From contig BPDA01000009.1 in assembly GCA_019654055.1 (NCBI GenBank), positions 1-39,826 of the forward strand: a DNA stretch of 39,826 bases, read 5' to 3'. Shown piece by piece: positions 1-8,233 of the stretch. Position numbers and translations under genes: made by a program. Within the stretch, counting starts at the first letter, position 1, and every line of letters begins with the position of its first letter. Source of the DNA: Methanobacteriota archaeon. GTDB lineage: Archaea; Thermoplasmatota; Poseidoniia; Poseidoniales; Thalassarchaeaceae. The notes beneath the pieces are model-generated. The model saw only the letters and a program-made list of their open reading frames with translations. It did no database searches and had not been told where the DNA came from.

Positions 1-602
1 AAGTTGTCCCGGGTCAGGACAGTCGGGCGAATCATCTCCGAGGAAACGATCTCGCCGTTCAGCAGCCGCAGGAAGATCTCTGAGGCCTCCGCGAACACCT
101 GTCCGCGCAAGGCCGGCCATGCAGCCTCCTCGACGACATCGCGCGGCACGATGCCGTACGGTCGCGCCATGAACTCGAATCGCCCGGCGGAGAACCCGAT
201 GTGCAACCTACGGGACTCGTCCGGATCAAGTCCGTGCAGGGCTAGGAACGACCCTACTCTCTCAGCCTGAGCTATCGGGCCGCCTGAGGCCAGAATCGAC
301 ATGACGGCGCTTCCGACCTCGATGCTACTGGTCCTAGAGAACATCTCGCTTGCGACCTGGAAGAAGTCGGTGCACAGTCCGACCTCACCGGGATAGTGTG
401 GGACAACGGGCTTGGAGTTACGCTTCTGGACCTCTGTCGACAGGTGCGCCTGAGCGACCCATCCTACTCCGAAACCCAGTTCGTCAGCCAACTCAACTTG
501 ATCAAAGAAGTTGGCGAACATCTCGCTCTCGCTGGGAGTGTGACCACTCGTGTCAGGGGTCTGGGAGATTGAGAAGAAGACGTCGAAGCGCAAGCGCACC
601 AC
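1..602 (-). CDS. LLM-class (luciferase-like) flavin-dependent oxidoreductase, partial
   Basis: The ORF track misses this gene because it runs off the left edge without a stop. I translated the minus strand by hand and found about 200 uninterrupted residues. The N-terminus contains a strand with FDVFFSISQTPD, followed by EMFANFFDQVELADELGF and a GWVAQAHLS stretch. This is the first beta-alpha unit and the His-containing loop typical of bacterial-luciferase-like TIM-barrel monooxygenases that use reduced flavin (FMNH2 or F420). The C-terminal part lies outside the window. The stop of the SDR gene (606-608) is in the same frame, so translation must begin after it. Two consecutive GTG codons follow, at 602 and 599, giving a gap of 3-6 bases. 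It is probably co-transcribed with the SDR and formyltransferase genes upstream. The substrate is unknown, and the cofactor cannot be told from this fragment. Confidence 0.8.
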   Translation of the reverse strand, partial: MVRLRFDVFFSISQTPDTSGHTPSESEMFANFFDQVELADELGFGVGWVAQAHLSTEVQKRNSKPVVPHYPGEVGLCTDFFQVASEMFSRTSSIEVGSAVMSILASGGPIAQAERVGSFLALHGLDPDESRRLHIGFSAGRFEFMARPYGIVPRDVVEEAAWPALRGQVFAEASEIFLRLLNGEIVSSEMIRPTVLTRDN

Positions 603-605
603 CAA

Positions 606-1403
606 TCAGATTGACCTCATCCTTCCGCCGTCGATGGCTAGGCTCACTCCGCGAATCGCCCCGCTCGAGGGCAGGCACAGGAAGGTGACCGCGACAGCAG
701 TCTCCAAGGGGTCGACCAATCGCTGGATGGGGACTCCGCTGAGCCATCCCTCGGTGATGTCCTCGACCGGACTACCGGTCCTCTCTGAGATCGATGACGC
801 CAACGAGTCGAGCCGGTCGGTGTCGGTGAATCCGGGAAGGATGTTGTTGATGGTGATACAGGGATCGAGTTCGCGCGACAGAGACTTCGACCAGGATGCC
901 ATCGCTCCTCTCAGGGTGTTCGACAGACCGATGTTGTCTATGGGCTCGCGCACCGATGTCGAGATGATGTTGACTATCCTACCGCTACCGGCCTTCTTCA
1001 TGCCCGGAGAGAGCATCTGCACTATGGTGTGGGCAGCGTGGAGGTGCCTGCGGAACGGCCCCTCAAAATCCTCGAGAGTGTTCTCCAGCAGAGCTCCTCC
1101 AGGAGGCCCTCCCGAATTGTTAACGACGATTTGTACTCCTCCCATTGAGGACATGGCTCGCCGAACCGCCTCGATGTCCTCGAGGTCTAGAACCACGGCC
1201 TCGTGCCCGTCACCGTGCATCTCGGACACCAACGAGTCTAGGTCGGTCTGCGAGCGTGCACACGCGACAACACGCGCACCCGCGCGGGCGAGCATCAGGG
1301 CACATGCCCGACCGATGCCCTTCGAGGCACCGCAAACTAGGGCAGTTTGCCCCCCAAGCACGTCTTCTGCGAACGGAAATCCATCATCGAGCAATTCTTC
1401 CAT
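606..1403 (-). CDS. SDR-family oxidoreductase, divergent (beta-ketoacyl-ACP-reductase-like) subgroup
   Basis: This is a 265-aa Rossmann-fold protein. The nucleotide-binding motif GASKGIG is intact and preceded by a beta strand (TALVC). An NNSG motif (the NNAG equivalent) and a NIIST strand are also present. However, the usual catalytic YxxxK is absent. The equivalent stretch reads GLSNTLRGAMASWSK, with Ser and Arg near the expected Tyr/Lys positions. This resembles the SDR subgroup annotated as beta-ketoacyl-ACP-reductase-like with an imperfect catalytic tetrad. Nucleotide binding is therefore well supported, but the reaction is not. It starts 8 bases after the formyltransferase stop and ends 3-6 bases before the flavin monooxygenase start, so the three genes form a tight cassette. 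The long plus-strand ORF over the same bases is a shadow. Confidence 0.85.
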   Translation of the reverse strand: MEELLDDGFPFAEDVLGGQTALVCGASKGIGRACALMLARAGARVVACARSQTDLDSLVSEMHGDGHEAVVLDLEDIEAVRRAMSSMGGVQIVVNNSGGPPGGALLENTLEDFEGPFRRHLHAAHTIVQMLSPGMKKAGSGRIVNIISTSVREPIDNIGLSNTLRGAMASWSKSLSRELDPCITINNILPGFTDTDRLDSLASSISERTGSPVEDITEGWLSGVPIQRLVDPLETAVAVTFLCLPSSGAIRGVSLAIDGGRMRSI

Positions 1404-1411
1404 TTAATCAC

Positions 1412-2149
1412 CTAATCCATGTAGTGCGCGTAAGTCTGGTCCCTCAGTTTCCGAGCCACGACCTCGAGTACCTCCTCCGGCGCGTTGCGGAAGGTGGGGT
1501 GCTCGCTTTCACCTTGTGGTCTGCGCATCTCGTCCCATCGGCCGGCATCGTATGCCATCAATGCCTCCTTCATCAGAACTCCCGCGAGGACCAGCGTCTC
1601 GTAGCACAGGTCTTCGTAGGTCATCCCCCTCCTGACGGAAACTTCCCTCCTAAGTAGCAACTGGCCGGTGTCTATGCCGTTGTCACAGAAGTGGGTTGAG
1701 GAGCCGATTGGAATGTCGTGGTAGACGCTCCAAGCGGGGGAGGCCGAGCCACGGCAATCGGGAAGCAGTCCCGGGTGCGAGTTGATGACTCCGTCAGAGG
1801 GGTGGTCGAGAATGTCACCACGGATGATCCTAGTGCCACCAAAGACGATGAGGTCCAGCTGCATATCCGTGATGTGCGGCATCACCTGCTCGGAGTTGTG
1901 GATTGGCACCTCGACGTGCGGCACGTTCACTCCCGAGTCCGCCAGTTCGGCTAACTGCGAAGCTATCGTCGGAGCAATGGGATTCCCCTCGATGCGCTTG
2001 AGGAACTTCTCACGCTCCTCGTCCCCAATGGCCGAGTCCTCTGTAATGACTATCGCAGGGACGAATCCCTCCGAGAGGATTTGGCGCAGCATCTCGCGTC
2101 CGTACGGGTGCTCCTTCAGGAGCAGGTACGCGAATCTCGGCTTGGCCAT
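1412..2149 (-). CDS. Formyltransferase-family protein (GART / Fmt-like catalytic domain)
   Basis: This 245-aa protein consists of a single formyl-transferase domain, without the C-terminal domain of bacterial methionyl-tRNA formyltransferase. The N-terminal half is Rossmann-like, starting with FAYLLLKEHPYG. The family signature is NSHPGLLPDCRGS, giving the catalytic Asn and His, and a later DTGQLL supplies the conserved Asp. Family members transfer a formyl group from N10-formyl-tetrahydrofolate to an amino group. Archaea do not formylate initiator tRNA, so a role as Fmt is unlikely, and a nucleotide-sugar or small-molecule amine is more plausible. It lies 44 bases downstream of aspS, behind a hairpin, and 8 bases before the SDR gene. 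The three downstream genes suggest a small modification pathway, but the substrate is unknown. Confidence 0.82.
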   Translation of the reverse strand: MAKPRFAYLLLKEHPYGREMLRQILSEGFVPAIVITEDSAIGDEEREKFLKRIEGNPIAPTIASQLAELADSGVNVPHVEVPIHNSEQVMPHITDMQLDLIVFGGTRIIRGDILDHPSDGVINSHPGLLPDCRGSASPAWSVYHDIPIGSSTHFCDNGIDTGQLLLRREVSVRRGMTYEDLCYETLVLAGVLMKEALMAYDAGRWDEMRRPQGESEHPTFRNAPEEVLEVVARKLRDQTYAHYMD

Positions 2150-2158
2150 AATCCTCGC

Positions 2159-2177
2159 TCTGCGGAGGGGCCGCAGA
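2159..2177 (-). promoter_or_regulatory. Hairpin between aspS and the formyltransferase gene
   Basis: A 7-bp perfect inverted repeat (TCTGCGG / CCGCAGA) with a 5-base spacer lies in the 44-base gap after the aspS stop, about 10 bases before the next start codon. No clear T-run follows on the minus strand. It could attenuate read-through, be an mRNA processing site, or hide the downstream ribosome-binding region. The structure is visible; the function is inference. Confidence 0.35.
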
Positions 2178-2193
2178 TACCCGTTATTTTCGG

Positions 2194-3603
2194 TCAGGGA
2201 GTGACTCTGCTCCGGTCCCTCGGGAACAGGACGACCTCACGCACGTTTCCAGCTCCTGTCAGCACCATCAGCAGCCTAGCAACGCCTAGGCCCCAACCGG
2301 CATGCGGCGGCGCACCGTAGCGGAAACCATCGGTGTAGAACGTGAAGTCAGCGGGCTCGAGGCCCATGTTGCGCAAGTTCTGCTCGAGAACATCGACCCG
2401 ATGCTCTCGCTGGCCGCCACTGGTCATCTCGTCGCGCCCGTAATTGAGGTCAAACCCACGACTCAACTGACCTCCTGAAGAGCCCTCCTCCCCCTCCTTG
2501 TGGTGGATATAGAACGGCTTCATCGACATCGGCCAGCGCGGGATGAAGTGAAATCCGGGGTACTCAGCCGCTATGATGTCGCAGTGATGACTCTCAATGT
2601 CGTCGCCCCACCCTATCTCGCCGCCTCCTGCCTTGACGATCTCTATGGCATCGCAGTACGGGATGCGCGGGAACGGCACGTCGGGAACCTCGAGTATGAC
2701 CGGGTCCCGGCCTTGACTGGCGTGGTACTCGTTGACCACGTCGATGAGGCTCTGATCATTGGCAGCGACCTCGCCCCAGATGTGATGGATCATGCGCTCC
2801 TGCACGCCCATCACGTCCTCGTCATCCATCCAAGCCCCCTCGATGTCGAAGGAGATGAACTCGTTGAGGTGCCTGTAGGTGTCGTGTTTCTCGGCCCTGA
2901 ACGCTGGCCCGATTTCGAACACCCGCTCAAGCCCACCCAGCACTGCCAGCTGCTTGTACAGCTGAGGACTCTGCGAGAGGTAAGCATCGGTCTCGAAGTA
3001 CTTCATAGGGAACAGGTTGGTGCCGCCTTCGGCGGCAGCGGCGATGATCTTCGGCGTGTTGATCTCCTGGAACCCTTCTGAGATTAGGTGGTCACGGCCG
3101 TATTGCAGCACCTTGCTGCGAAGTTGGAACATGGCGTTCACATGGGCTCGCCGCAAGTCGAGGTGGCGGTTGTCAAGCCTGACGTCAAGCCCCACATGGA
3201 CGTCATCAGTCACGCCCACCGGCAGAGGTGCGGCTGCATCTGCGAGCACCGCAGCAGCAGTCACGTTGACCTCGTACTCGGGCGGCGGCACGGGCTCGCC
3301 CTCGGCCACCTTGGGGGGGCGCTTCTGGGCCACCGTGCCGGTGACTTGGATGGTCGACTCGCGGGTCGCCGATTGGATGGAGCCGAACAGGGACTCGTCC
3401 ATGTTGTCCCTCTTCAGGAACGCCTGGATGTGCCCGGTCCCGTCGCGCAGCATCAGGAAGCAGACACCCCCTCGCCCACGCACCGTCTCCGCGTAGCCCG
3501 CGACGGTCACCTCGGAACCAATCATGTCGGCGCCGTTGGACGCCACCTCTCCGATGGTATGGGAGCGGTAGGCCGTAGGCCTCCACTCGCTGCTGTCTCT
3601 CAT
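2194..3603 (-). CDS. aspS: Aspartyl-tRNA synthetase, archaeal/eukaryotic type
   Basis: This 469-aa class IIb synthetase charges tRNA with aspartate. The N-terminal OB-fold anticodon-binding domain covers about residues 20-120 (VTVAGYAETVRG, FLMLRDGTG). The catalytic core follows. Motif 2 is in FRAEKHDTYRHLNEF, and motif 3 is GWGLGVARLLM followed by FPRDRSRVTP. The length is slightly above the usual 430-450 for archaeal AspRS. In many archaea this enzyme is non-discriminating and also makes Asp-tRNA(Asn). At the position where archaeal enzymes carry the specificity-linked Trp or His after the GWV motif, this protein has Glu in GYAET, so specificity cannot be read from that residue. It begins 48 bases after the GtrA-like gene stop and appears to lead the operon that continues into the formyltransferase cassette. 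Confidence 0.95.
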   Translation of the reverse strand: MRDSSEWRPTAYRSHTIGEVASNGADMIGSEVTVAGYAETVRGRGGVCFLMLRDGTGHIQAFLKRDNMDESLFGSIQSATRESTIQVTGTVAQKRPPKVAEGEPVPPPEYEVNVTAAAVLADAAAPLPVGVTDDVHVGLDVRLDNRHLDLRRAHVNAMFQLRSKVLQYGRDHLISEGFQEINTPKIIAAAAEGGTNLFPMKYFETDAYLSQSPQLYKQLAVLGGLERVFEIGPAFRAEKHDTYRHLNEFISFDIEGAWMDDEDVMGVQERMIHHIWGEVAANDQSLIDVVNEYHASQGRDPVILEVPDVPFPRIPYCDAIEIVKAGGGEIGWGDDIESHHCDIIAAEYPGFHFIPRWPMSMKPFYIHHKEGEEGSSGGQLSRGFDLNYGRDEMTSGGQREHRVDVLEQNLRNMGLEPADFTFYTDGFRYGAPPHAGWGLGVARLLMVLTGAGNVREVVLFPRDRSRVTP

Positions 3604-3651
3604 GCCCTCTCGTGTCGGGACGGGGTTTTGAATGGTATCGGGCCAGGAGGC

Positions 3652-4131
3652 TCAATCATCCGACAATCGTTCGAGATATGCGTCGTCGAGCTCGGGAGGG
3701 AAGGCTATCCAGCGGATGAGCACGAAGTTGAAGAATCCGAACAAGCAGGTGTTGATCACCCAAGCGACGTAGTGGTTGATGAGCCACTTCTCTATCATGA
3801 TGTACTCGAGAGTGGTCGTCACCACCAGTTGCGCCGTGTAGCACCAGAACGCCCTGTTGAGACTGGTGGAGTAGGTAAATGTCGACTTGAAGGTGAATCT
3901 GTAGTGCATATAGTGGGCTTCGACGTTCCCTATGATGTTGGACACAACCCAAGCTGACACTGCAGTGTGAGCATCCCAGAGATTCACCCAGTACAGAATC
4001 TGGTAAATCGTAAAAGCGAACGCGGTGTTGAAGCAGCCAGTGACGTTGAACCTCATGAACTCCCGGAAGACTGTGCCTGAAGTCCAGCCGACATCGGCGA
4101 TCCTGCCCCTGAAGTTCCTAGCCCATCCCAC
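3652..4131 (-). CDS. GtrA-like integral membrane protein
   Basis: This is a small membrane protein with four predicted hydrophobic helices. The family signature is visible as FMRFNVTGCFNTAFAF near the N-terminus, an aromatic RFTF segment after helix 2, and a closing FFNFVLIRW helix. These match the GtrA/DPMS3 fold, whose members help flip or position polyprenyl-phosphate-linked sugars for surface glycosylation. The track start at 4176 would overlap trmI by 35 bases. A GTG at 4131, with a GAGGGG element about 6 bases upstream and 10 bases after the trmI stop, is a better start and gives 159 aa. No glycosyltransferase is adjacent, so its partner is unknown. The assignment rests on topology and signature residues. 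Confidence 0.75.
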   Translation of the reverse strand: MGWARNFRGRIADVGWTSGTVFREFMRFNVTGCFNTAFAFTIYQILYWVNLWDAHTAVSAWVVSNIIGNVEAHYMHYRFTFKSTFTYSTSLNRAFWCYTAQLVVTTTLEYIMIEKWLINHYVAWVINTCLFGFFNFVLIRWIAFPPELDDAYLERLSDD

Positions 4132-4141
4132 GAGTGGCCCC

Positions 4142-4954
4142 TCACTCTTCTTCGTAAGGAGCAATCTTCGCCGCAATCAGCAAGAAGGCGGTATGCCCCA
4201 TCGGCTGGTTGCCGGGCCTCACCCCTCCCTTGCTCGCCTTCACCCACTTGCGCTCGATCATCTCGCCGGCCCATTCGATGACCAGACCCTGCCTCTGGGC
4301 AGACTCCCAGGACCTCTCTAACTGGATGGTGGTCGGGCAGTAGCAGGCCAGCCTGCCTCCTGCCCTCAGCAGCGGCTCAATCGCCGGGACGACACGCCAC
4401 GGCTCGGCCACATCAATGACGGCCGCATCGAGCGATTCGCAGATCTCCGATACCGAGGGCCCGATTTCGCTTAGGTCGCCATCGATTAGGTGCCAGTCGG
4501 GGAACTCAGGAAGGACCTCGGCCAGACGCTCCATGTTGGCTCTCCCGACCTCGGCATGCTCAGGCCGCGACTCTACAGAGACGAGGGTACCGGAAGAGCC
4601 GAGGACGTTCGCCAGATGCATCGCCAGTCCCGCTGAGCCATGGCCGCCCTCGAGGACCCTGGATCCGACGCCTATTCCCATCCAAGAAATCAGGAAGCCA
4701 GCATCCTTGGCACCGATGACCTGGGCTCTTCTGGCCATGTTCCTGCGAGCCTCGGGCAGCGCCGGGTCGACTATGGTCAACGACTTCTGGCCGACAGTAA
4801 TCCTGTCCCCTATCGAATAGCCATTCAGGAGCTGTTCGGCATCGAACCTGCCAAGTCCTCTGACCTTGACCTCGCCCGGTACGCGATGCAGCAGGTATGC
4901 CCTGCCGTCATCTTCCCTGAGAGCAACCCACTCGCTGCCCGATTCCCCACTCAC
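4142..4954 (-). CDS. trmI: tRNA (adenine-N1)-methyltransferase, TrmI family
   Basis: This 270-aa SAM-dependent methyltransferase is expected to make m1A at position 58 (and 57 in some archaea) in the T-loop of tRNA. A small beta-rich N-terminal domain is followed by the Rossmann MTase core. The SAM-binding loop is VLEGGHGSAGLA (usually E-x-G-T-G-S-G), and the acidic end of strand 2 is in VSVESRPEH. The family C-terminal signature appears as MIERKWVK, then RP, then MGHTAFLL. The Thr-to-His change in the SAM loop (GGHGS) is slightly unusual. It is the first gene of the minus-strand run trmI-gtrA-like-aspS and is divergent from the large surface-protein gene. Confidence 0.9.
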   Translation of the reverse strand: MSGESGSEWVALREDDGRAYLLHRVPGEVKVRGLGRFDAEQLLNGYSIGDRITVGQKSLTIVDPALPEARRNMARRAQVIGAKDAGFLISWMGIGVGSRVLEGGHGSAGLAMHLANVLGSSGTLVSVESRPEHAEVGRANMERLAEVLPEFPDWHLIDGDLSEIGPSVSEICESLDAAVIDVAEPWRVVPAIEPLLRAGGRLACYCPTTIQLERSWESAQRQGLVIEWAGEMIERKWVKASKGGVRPGNQPMGHTAFLLIAAKIAPYEEE

Positions 4955-4988
4955 GCTCAGGCGGCTGACTACGCCTAATCAAGCTCTT

Positions 4989-5006
4989 CGGCTCTCTAAA
5001 GAGCCG
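4989..5006. promoter_or_regulatory. Inverted repeat in the divergent trmI / surface-protein intergenic region
   Basis: A 7-bp perfect inverted repeat, CGGCTCT-CTAA-AGAGCCG, lies 34 bases upstream of trmI and 58 bases upstream of the surface-protein gene. Neither flanking gene ends here, so it is not needed as a terminator. It is better explained as an operator or a 5'-UTR hairpin. Function is inferred from position only. Confidence 0.35.
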
Positions 5007-5064
5007 TTTCCCATACAGTCTAGAATGCAACACGGTTATACGGCGCCGCACGGGGGAGATACCG

Positions 5065-8000
5065 ATGACTACAGTGAGAATCCTGTCAATAGTCCAGCCG
5101 CTGGCTCTGGCAGCTCTGGTGGTAGTGATGTCCTTCACAGGCTTCATGGCGATGGACGAGAGGGTCGACGAGAGAGAGCAACTGAAGCAGAAGGAAATCC
5201 CACTTTACGCTACCAGTCCGGGCCATCCGGTGTTCGGCGAGTACGTCGGCGCACACTGGTGCGGACCGTGCATGAGCAGCGCCTCCCCTTCGTTGACTAA
5301 CCTGAAGACATCGAATCCAGAGGATTTCACCTTCGTCTCCATATTCGAGTCGGATTCGGGGGGCTGGCCGTCTGACAGCCCGATCAACCGCCAGAACCAC
5401 GTCATGGCTGCATCCAGCGGCTACCCGACGTTCTCGTTCGCGGACAAGCAGAGCACGACCTGCTACAAAGTCGGTTCCGCCGGAACCAACTATTACGACG
5501 CAGACTACTCAGCCGGCGGCTGCATGAGCTCGGACGTCGCTGACTACGTCGTCGAGCTCTCGATTGCCCTCGATCAGGCCGGTGAGGACGTCACCGTCAC
5601 AGTCGAGTCGACCTACCTCGGCTCGTCCTCGTCCGTGACCGTCTACCTGTACGCGGCCGTCACCGAGAAGGTGGGTGGGGACGCCTACGACAATGGCGTT
5701 CGCCCCCACCACAACTGGAGAGAGTGGCTGCTGAACAGCAATGGAGACGGCTTCGAGGAATTGACCCTGACTCCCAACAACGTGGTGGAGAGGACCTGGA
5801 CCGTCCCGCTCAACACTGTCAGGGCAGCATCCGGCAACACCCAGTACGAGAACTTCTGGCCTGTCGTCGCTTTGATGGATGGCCCTCACACCTCGTATAA
5901 CGAAGTCCTGACGGCGGCCGACCTCGACATGGCGCCGCTCATCGATGTCAGTGTTTCCGACTTCTCAGCCAGCAACCGGAACGGCAACCTTGGATTTGTG
6001 CCGGGCGACACGCTCGACCTCTCGGTCGAGGTCACTAACCTTGGCGTCGACCCCTACGAAGACGGCGGCGAGATCTCCATCTACGAGCTCGTCGGTCTCG
6101 ACGAGGTTTACGTCGGTGGCTCGTCCATAGGCAATCTAGCCTCTGGAGACACCCAGACGCTGACTATCGAGTTCGACACCTCTAGCATAGAGACATACGC
6201 GTCCGGCTCCACCACCTTCAGAGCGAGGCTCTCGGGCCTCACTGGCGACCGAGTCTCGTCCAACGACTACTCGGACGACAACGCCCTGCACGACATGGCC
6301 CCGGTGGCTAACCAACCGACGGCCATAGCCTCGACCTCAATCGAGAGGGGAGGAAGCATCCAGTTTGAGTCCACTGCGCTACCGAATGACATGGTCGACG
6401 ACATGACCACGATGACACCCACTCTGCACTACGCCGCTTCGGGCACCGAGTTGTGGGACAACTCGTGGTTAGCCTCCTCCGACTTGGTTGGCAGTGGTGG
6501 CAACGCCCGCTACGTGCAAACCATAGACGCGCCACTCAACGCCGAAGTAGGGGACTACGACATCAGGGTCCGCTGGGTGGACGCCGGCGGTCAGTACGGG
6601 GACTGGTTGGTCTCCGAGGCGGCCTTCGAGCTGCGCAACGCCCTTCCCACTGTGCTGAACAGCGACCACTCGCAGTACGCGGGAATCCCGACAGTCAAGG
6701 TCGAGACCCAGGAGAGGGTTTCCATCTTTGGGCTGGTTCACGATGCGGAGACACCACTCTCGATGCTACAAATCGACAGCAATTCGCCCGAGTTCATCGA
6801 ATGGGACCCGTCCTCGCTCGAGCTCGTAGTGGAGTTCGACGAGGTCATCAGGGACAGTCAGGGAAATCCGATACCCCAAGGCATGTTCGTCACGGTGGAT
6901 GACGGCGATGACAGCAACTCCGGCATGATGATGTTCAACGTCGTCGAGAACGGCGCCCCAAGATGGGCGCCAATCCCATCGCAGTCCTTCGAGGAGGGAG
7001 GCTCGGCGAGTATCGGACTGACCGAGTACCTGTCGGATACCGACGACAACGGATACCCCGTACCGGTCTCGGGCCTGACGCTGGAGATCCTGGAGAACTC
7101 CAACGAGGACCTAGTCGAGGTCAGCGTCTCCGGTCACACCCTCTCCGTCAGCGCGCTGGACGACGACTCGACTGGAAGCTCCGACCTCACCCTGAGGGCC
7201 AGCGACGGCGTCAAGTCCTCGGACACGGTGATCACCTTCCACGTGCTGAACGTGAATGACGCCCCTCGGATGGACATGACCGGGATTGAGGAGTTCACAG
7301 TCGAGATCGGAGACAGGATTACCCTCGAACTACTCGACCGGATGACGGACATAGACGACTCGGATGAGGAGATCTGGGCCTCGGCGATGACCTTCGTTCC
7401 CGGAGCAGCGCAGTACAACCCGATAACCGGAGTACTGACGATGGCATGGGAGGAGGCCGGAACCGAGGTAGTGACCGTCACCCTAGAGGACAGGCACGGC
7501 GACGCCAACGCCTACATGATTACCATCACGGTCGTCGATGACATGCCCCTGTTCTGGGGTACCGATATGGTAGCGACATTCAGCATCACTGAGTACGGCT
7601 CCAATCCCTCGGTCAGCATTCAGAACATCGGTCAGCACGTACTCAGCGACATCAGGGTGACATGGACTGTCTGCAACAGCATCACCGGAATCTGCCACTC
7701 CTCAGGAGTGTCTCACAACCTCGGTCCGTTCATCGTCCATCCGGTGAGCGGAGAGGGCCTCGGGGTGGGCGACTACGTCACCCTCTCGATTGAGGGCGAG
7801 GACGAGGACGGATTCGACCGGGTCACAGAGGAGCAGTACAGAGTATACGCAACAGAGCCCGAGGAGGTCATCGAGGAGCCCGAGGAGGAGGATTCCGAGA
7901 CCAAGTCCAGCGGCATCGGTTCGATGATGTCAGCCGGCCTGCTCGCCCTCGGCCTGCTGCTCGCTACAGCCCTCGTGCTAGCCCTCGCCGTCGCCCTGCG

Positions 8001-8205
8001 CCGACAGAGTATAGGGTCTGAGTCAGCCATCGACTACGCTCCTGTTGTGAGGGACGAGGACGAGCCATACTCGTCGGATTTGACGGCGGAGATCCCTCCG
8101 CCGCCCCCGATGACTCCTCCGTTGCCCCCTGAGGGCCTGCCTCCGGGGTGGACCATGGAACAGTGGCACTACTATGGCGCAGAGTATCTCCGCCGCCGCG
8201 GTTGA
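5065..8205 (+). CDS. Large surface protein: signal anchor, thioredoxin-like domain, CARDB/cadherin-like repeats, C-terminal TM and tail
   Basis: This 1046-aa protein starts with a hydrophobic signal or anchor segment (about residues 6-30). A thioredoxin-like domain follows, with HWCGPC at about residues 64-69 and a second Cys pair near 133 and 152. A CARDB-like beta-sandwich lies around 290-400 (DLSVEVTNLGVDP), and cadherin/Ig-like repeats around 630-830 with a VNVNDAP-like linker (VLNVNDAPR). A Glu/Asp-rich stretch precedes one TM helix at about 950-977. The Pro-rich tail ends in LPPGWTMEQWHYYG. This suggests an exported, membrane-anchored multidomain protein with a redox-active tip. The start is supported by a GGGGGAGAT element just upstream. 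Substrate and partners are unknown. The thioredoxin-CcdA gene at 23-24.5 kb is a possible source of reducing equivalents, but that link is speculative. Confidence 0.8.
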   Translation: MTTVRILSIVQPLALAALVVVMSFTGFMAMDERVDEREQLKQKEIPLYATSPGHPVFGEYVGAHWCGPCMSSASPSLTNLKTSNPEDFTFVSIFESDSGGWPSDSPINRQNHVMAASSGYPTFSFADKQSTTCYKVGSAGTNYYDADYSAGGCMSSDVADYVVELSIALDQAGEDVTVTVESTYLGSSSSVTVYLYAAVTEKVGGDAYDNGVRPHHNWREWLLNSNGDGFEELTLTPNNVVERTWTVPLNTVRAASGNTQYENFWPVVALMDGPHTSYNEVLTAADLDMAPLIDVSVSDFSASNRNGNLGFVPGDTLDLSVEVTNLGVDPYEDGGEISIYELVGLDEVYVGGSSIGNLASGDTQTLTIEFDTSSIETYASGSTTFRARLSGLTGDRVSSNDYSDDNALHDMAPVANQPTAIASTSIERGGSIQFESTALPNDMVDDMTTMTPTLHYAASGTELWDNSWLASSDLVGSGGNARYVQTIDAPLNAEVGDYDIRVRWVDAGGQYGDWLVSEAAFELRNALPTVLNSDHSQYAGIPTVKVETQERVSIFGLVHDAETPLSMLQIDSNSPEFIEWDPSSLELVVEFDEVIRDSQGNPIPQGMFVTVDDGDDSNSGMMMFNVVENGAPRWAPIPSQSFEEGGSASIGLTEYLSDTDDNGYPVPVSGLTLEILENSNEDLVEVSVSGHTLSVSALDDDSTGSSDLTLRASDGVKSSDTVITFHVLNVNDAPRMDMTGIEEFTVEIGDRITLELLDRMTDIDDSDEEIWASAMTFVPGAAQYNPITGVLTMAWEEAGTEVVTVTLEDRHGDANAYMITITVVDDMPLFWGTDMVATFSITEYGSNPSVSIQNIGQHVLSDIRVTWTVCNSITGICHSSGVSHNLGPFIVHPVSGEGLGVGDYVTLSIEGEDEDGFDRVTEEQYRVYATEPEEVIEEPEEEDSETKSSGIGSMMSAGLLALGLLLATALVLALAVALRRQSIGSESAIDYAPVVRDEDEPYSSDLTAEIPPPPPMTPPLPPEGLPPGWTMEQWHYYGAEYLRRRG

Positions 8206-8233
8206 CCCCATTTTCGCGGTTGTTACCGAGAAC

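Noticed and set aside
550-1407. Plus-strand ORF of 285 aa
   Set aside because: It lies antisense to the SDR gene, has low-complexity Ser/Arg-rich composition and matches no family; it is a GC-driven shadow.
3088-3957. Plus-strand ORF of 289 aa
   Set aside because: It spans parts of aspS and the GtrA-like gene on the opposite strand and has no recognisable domain.
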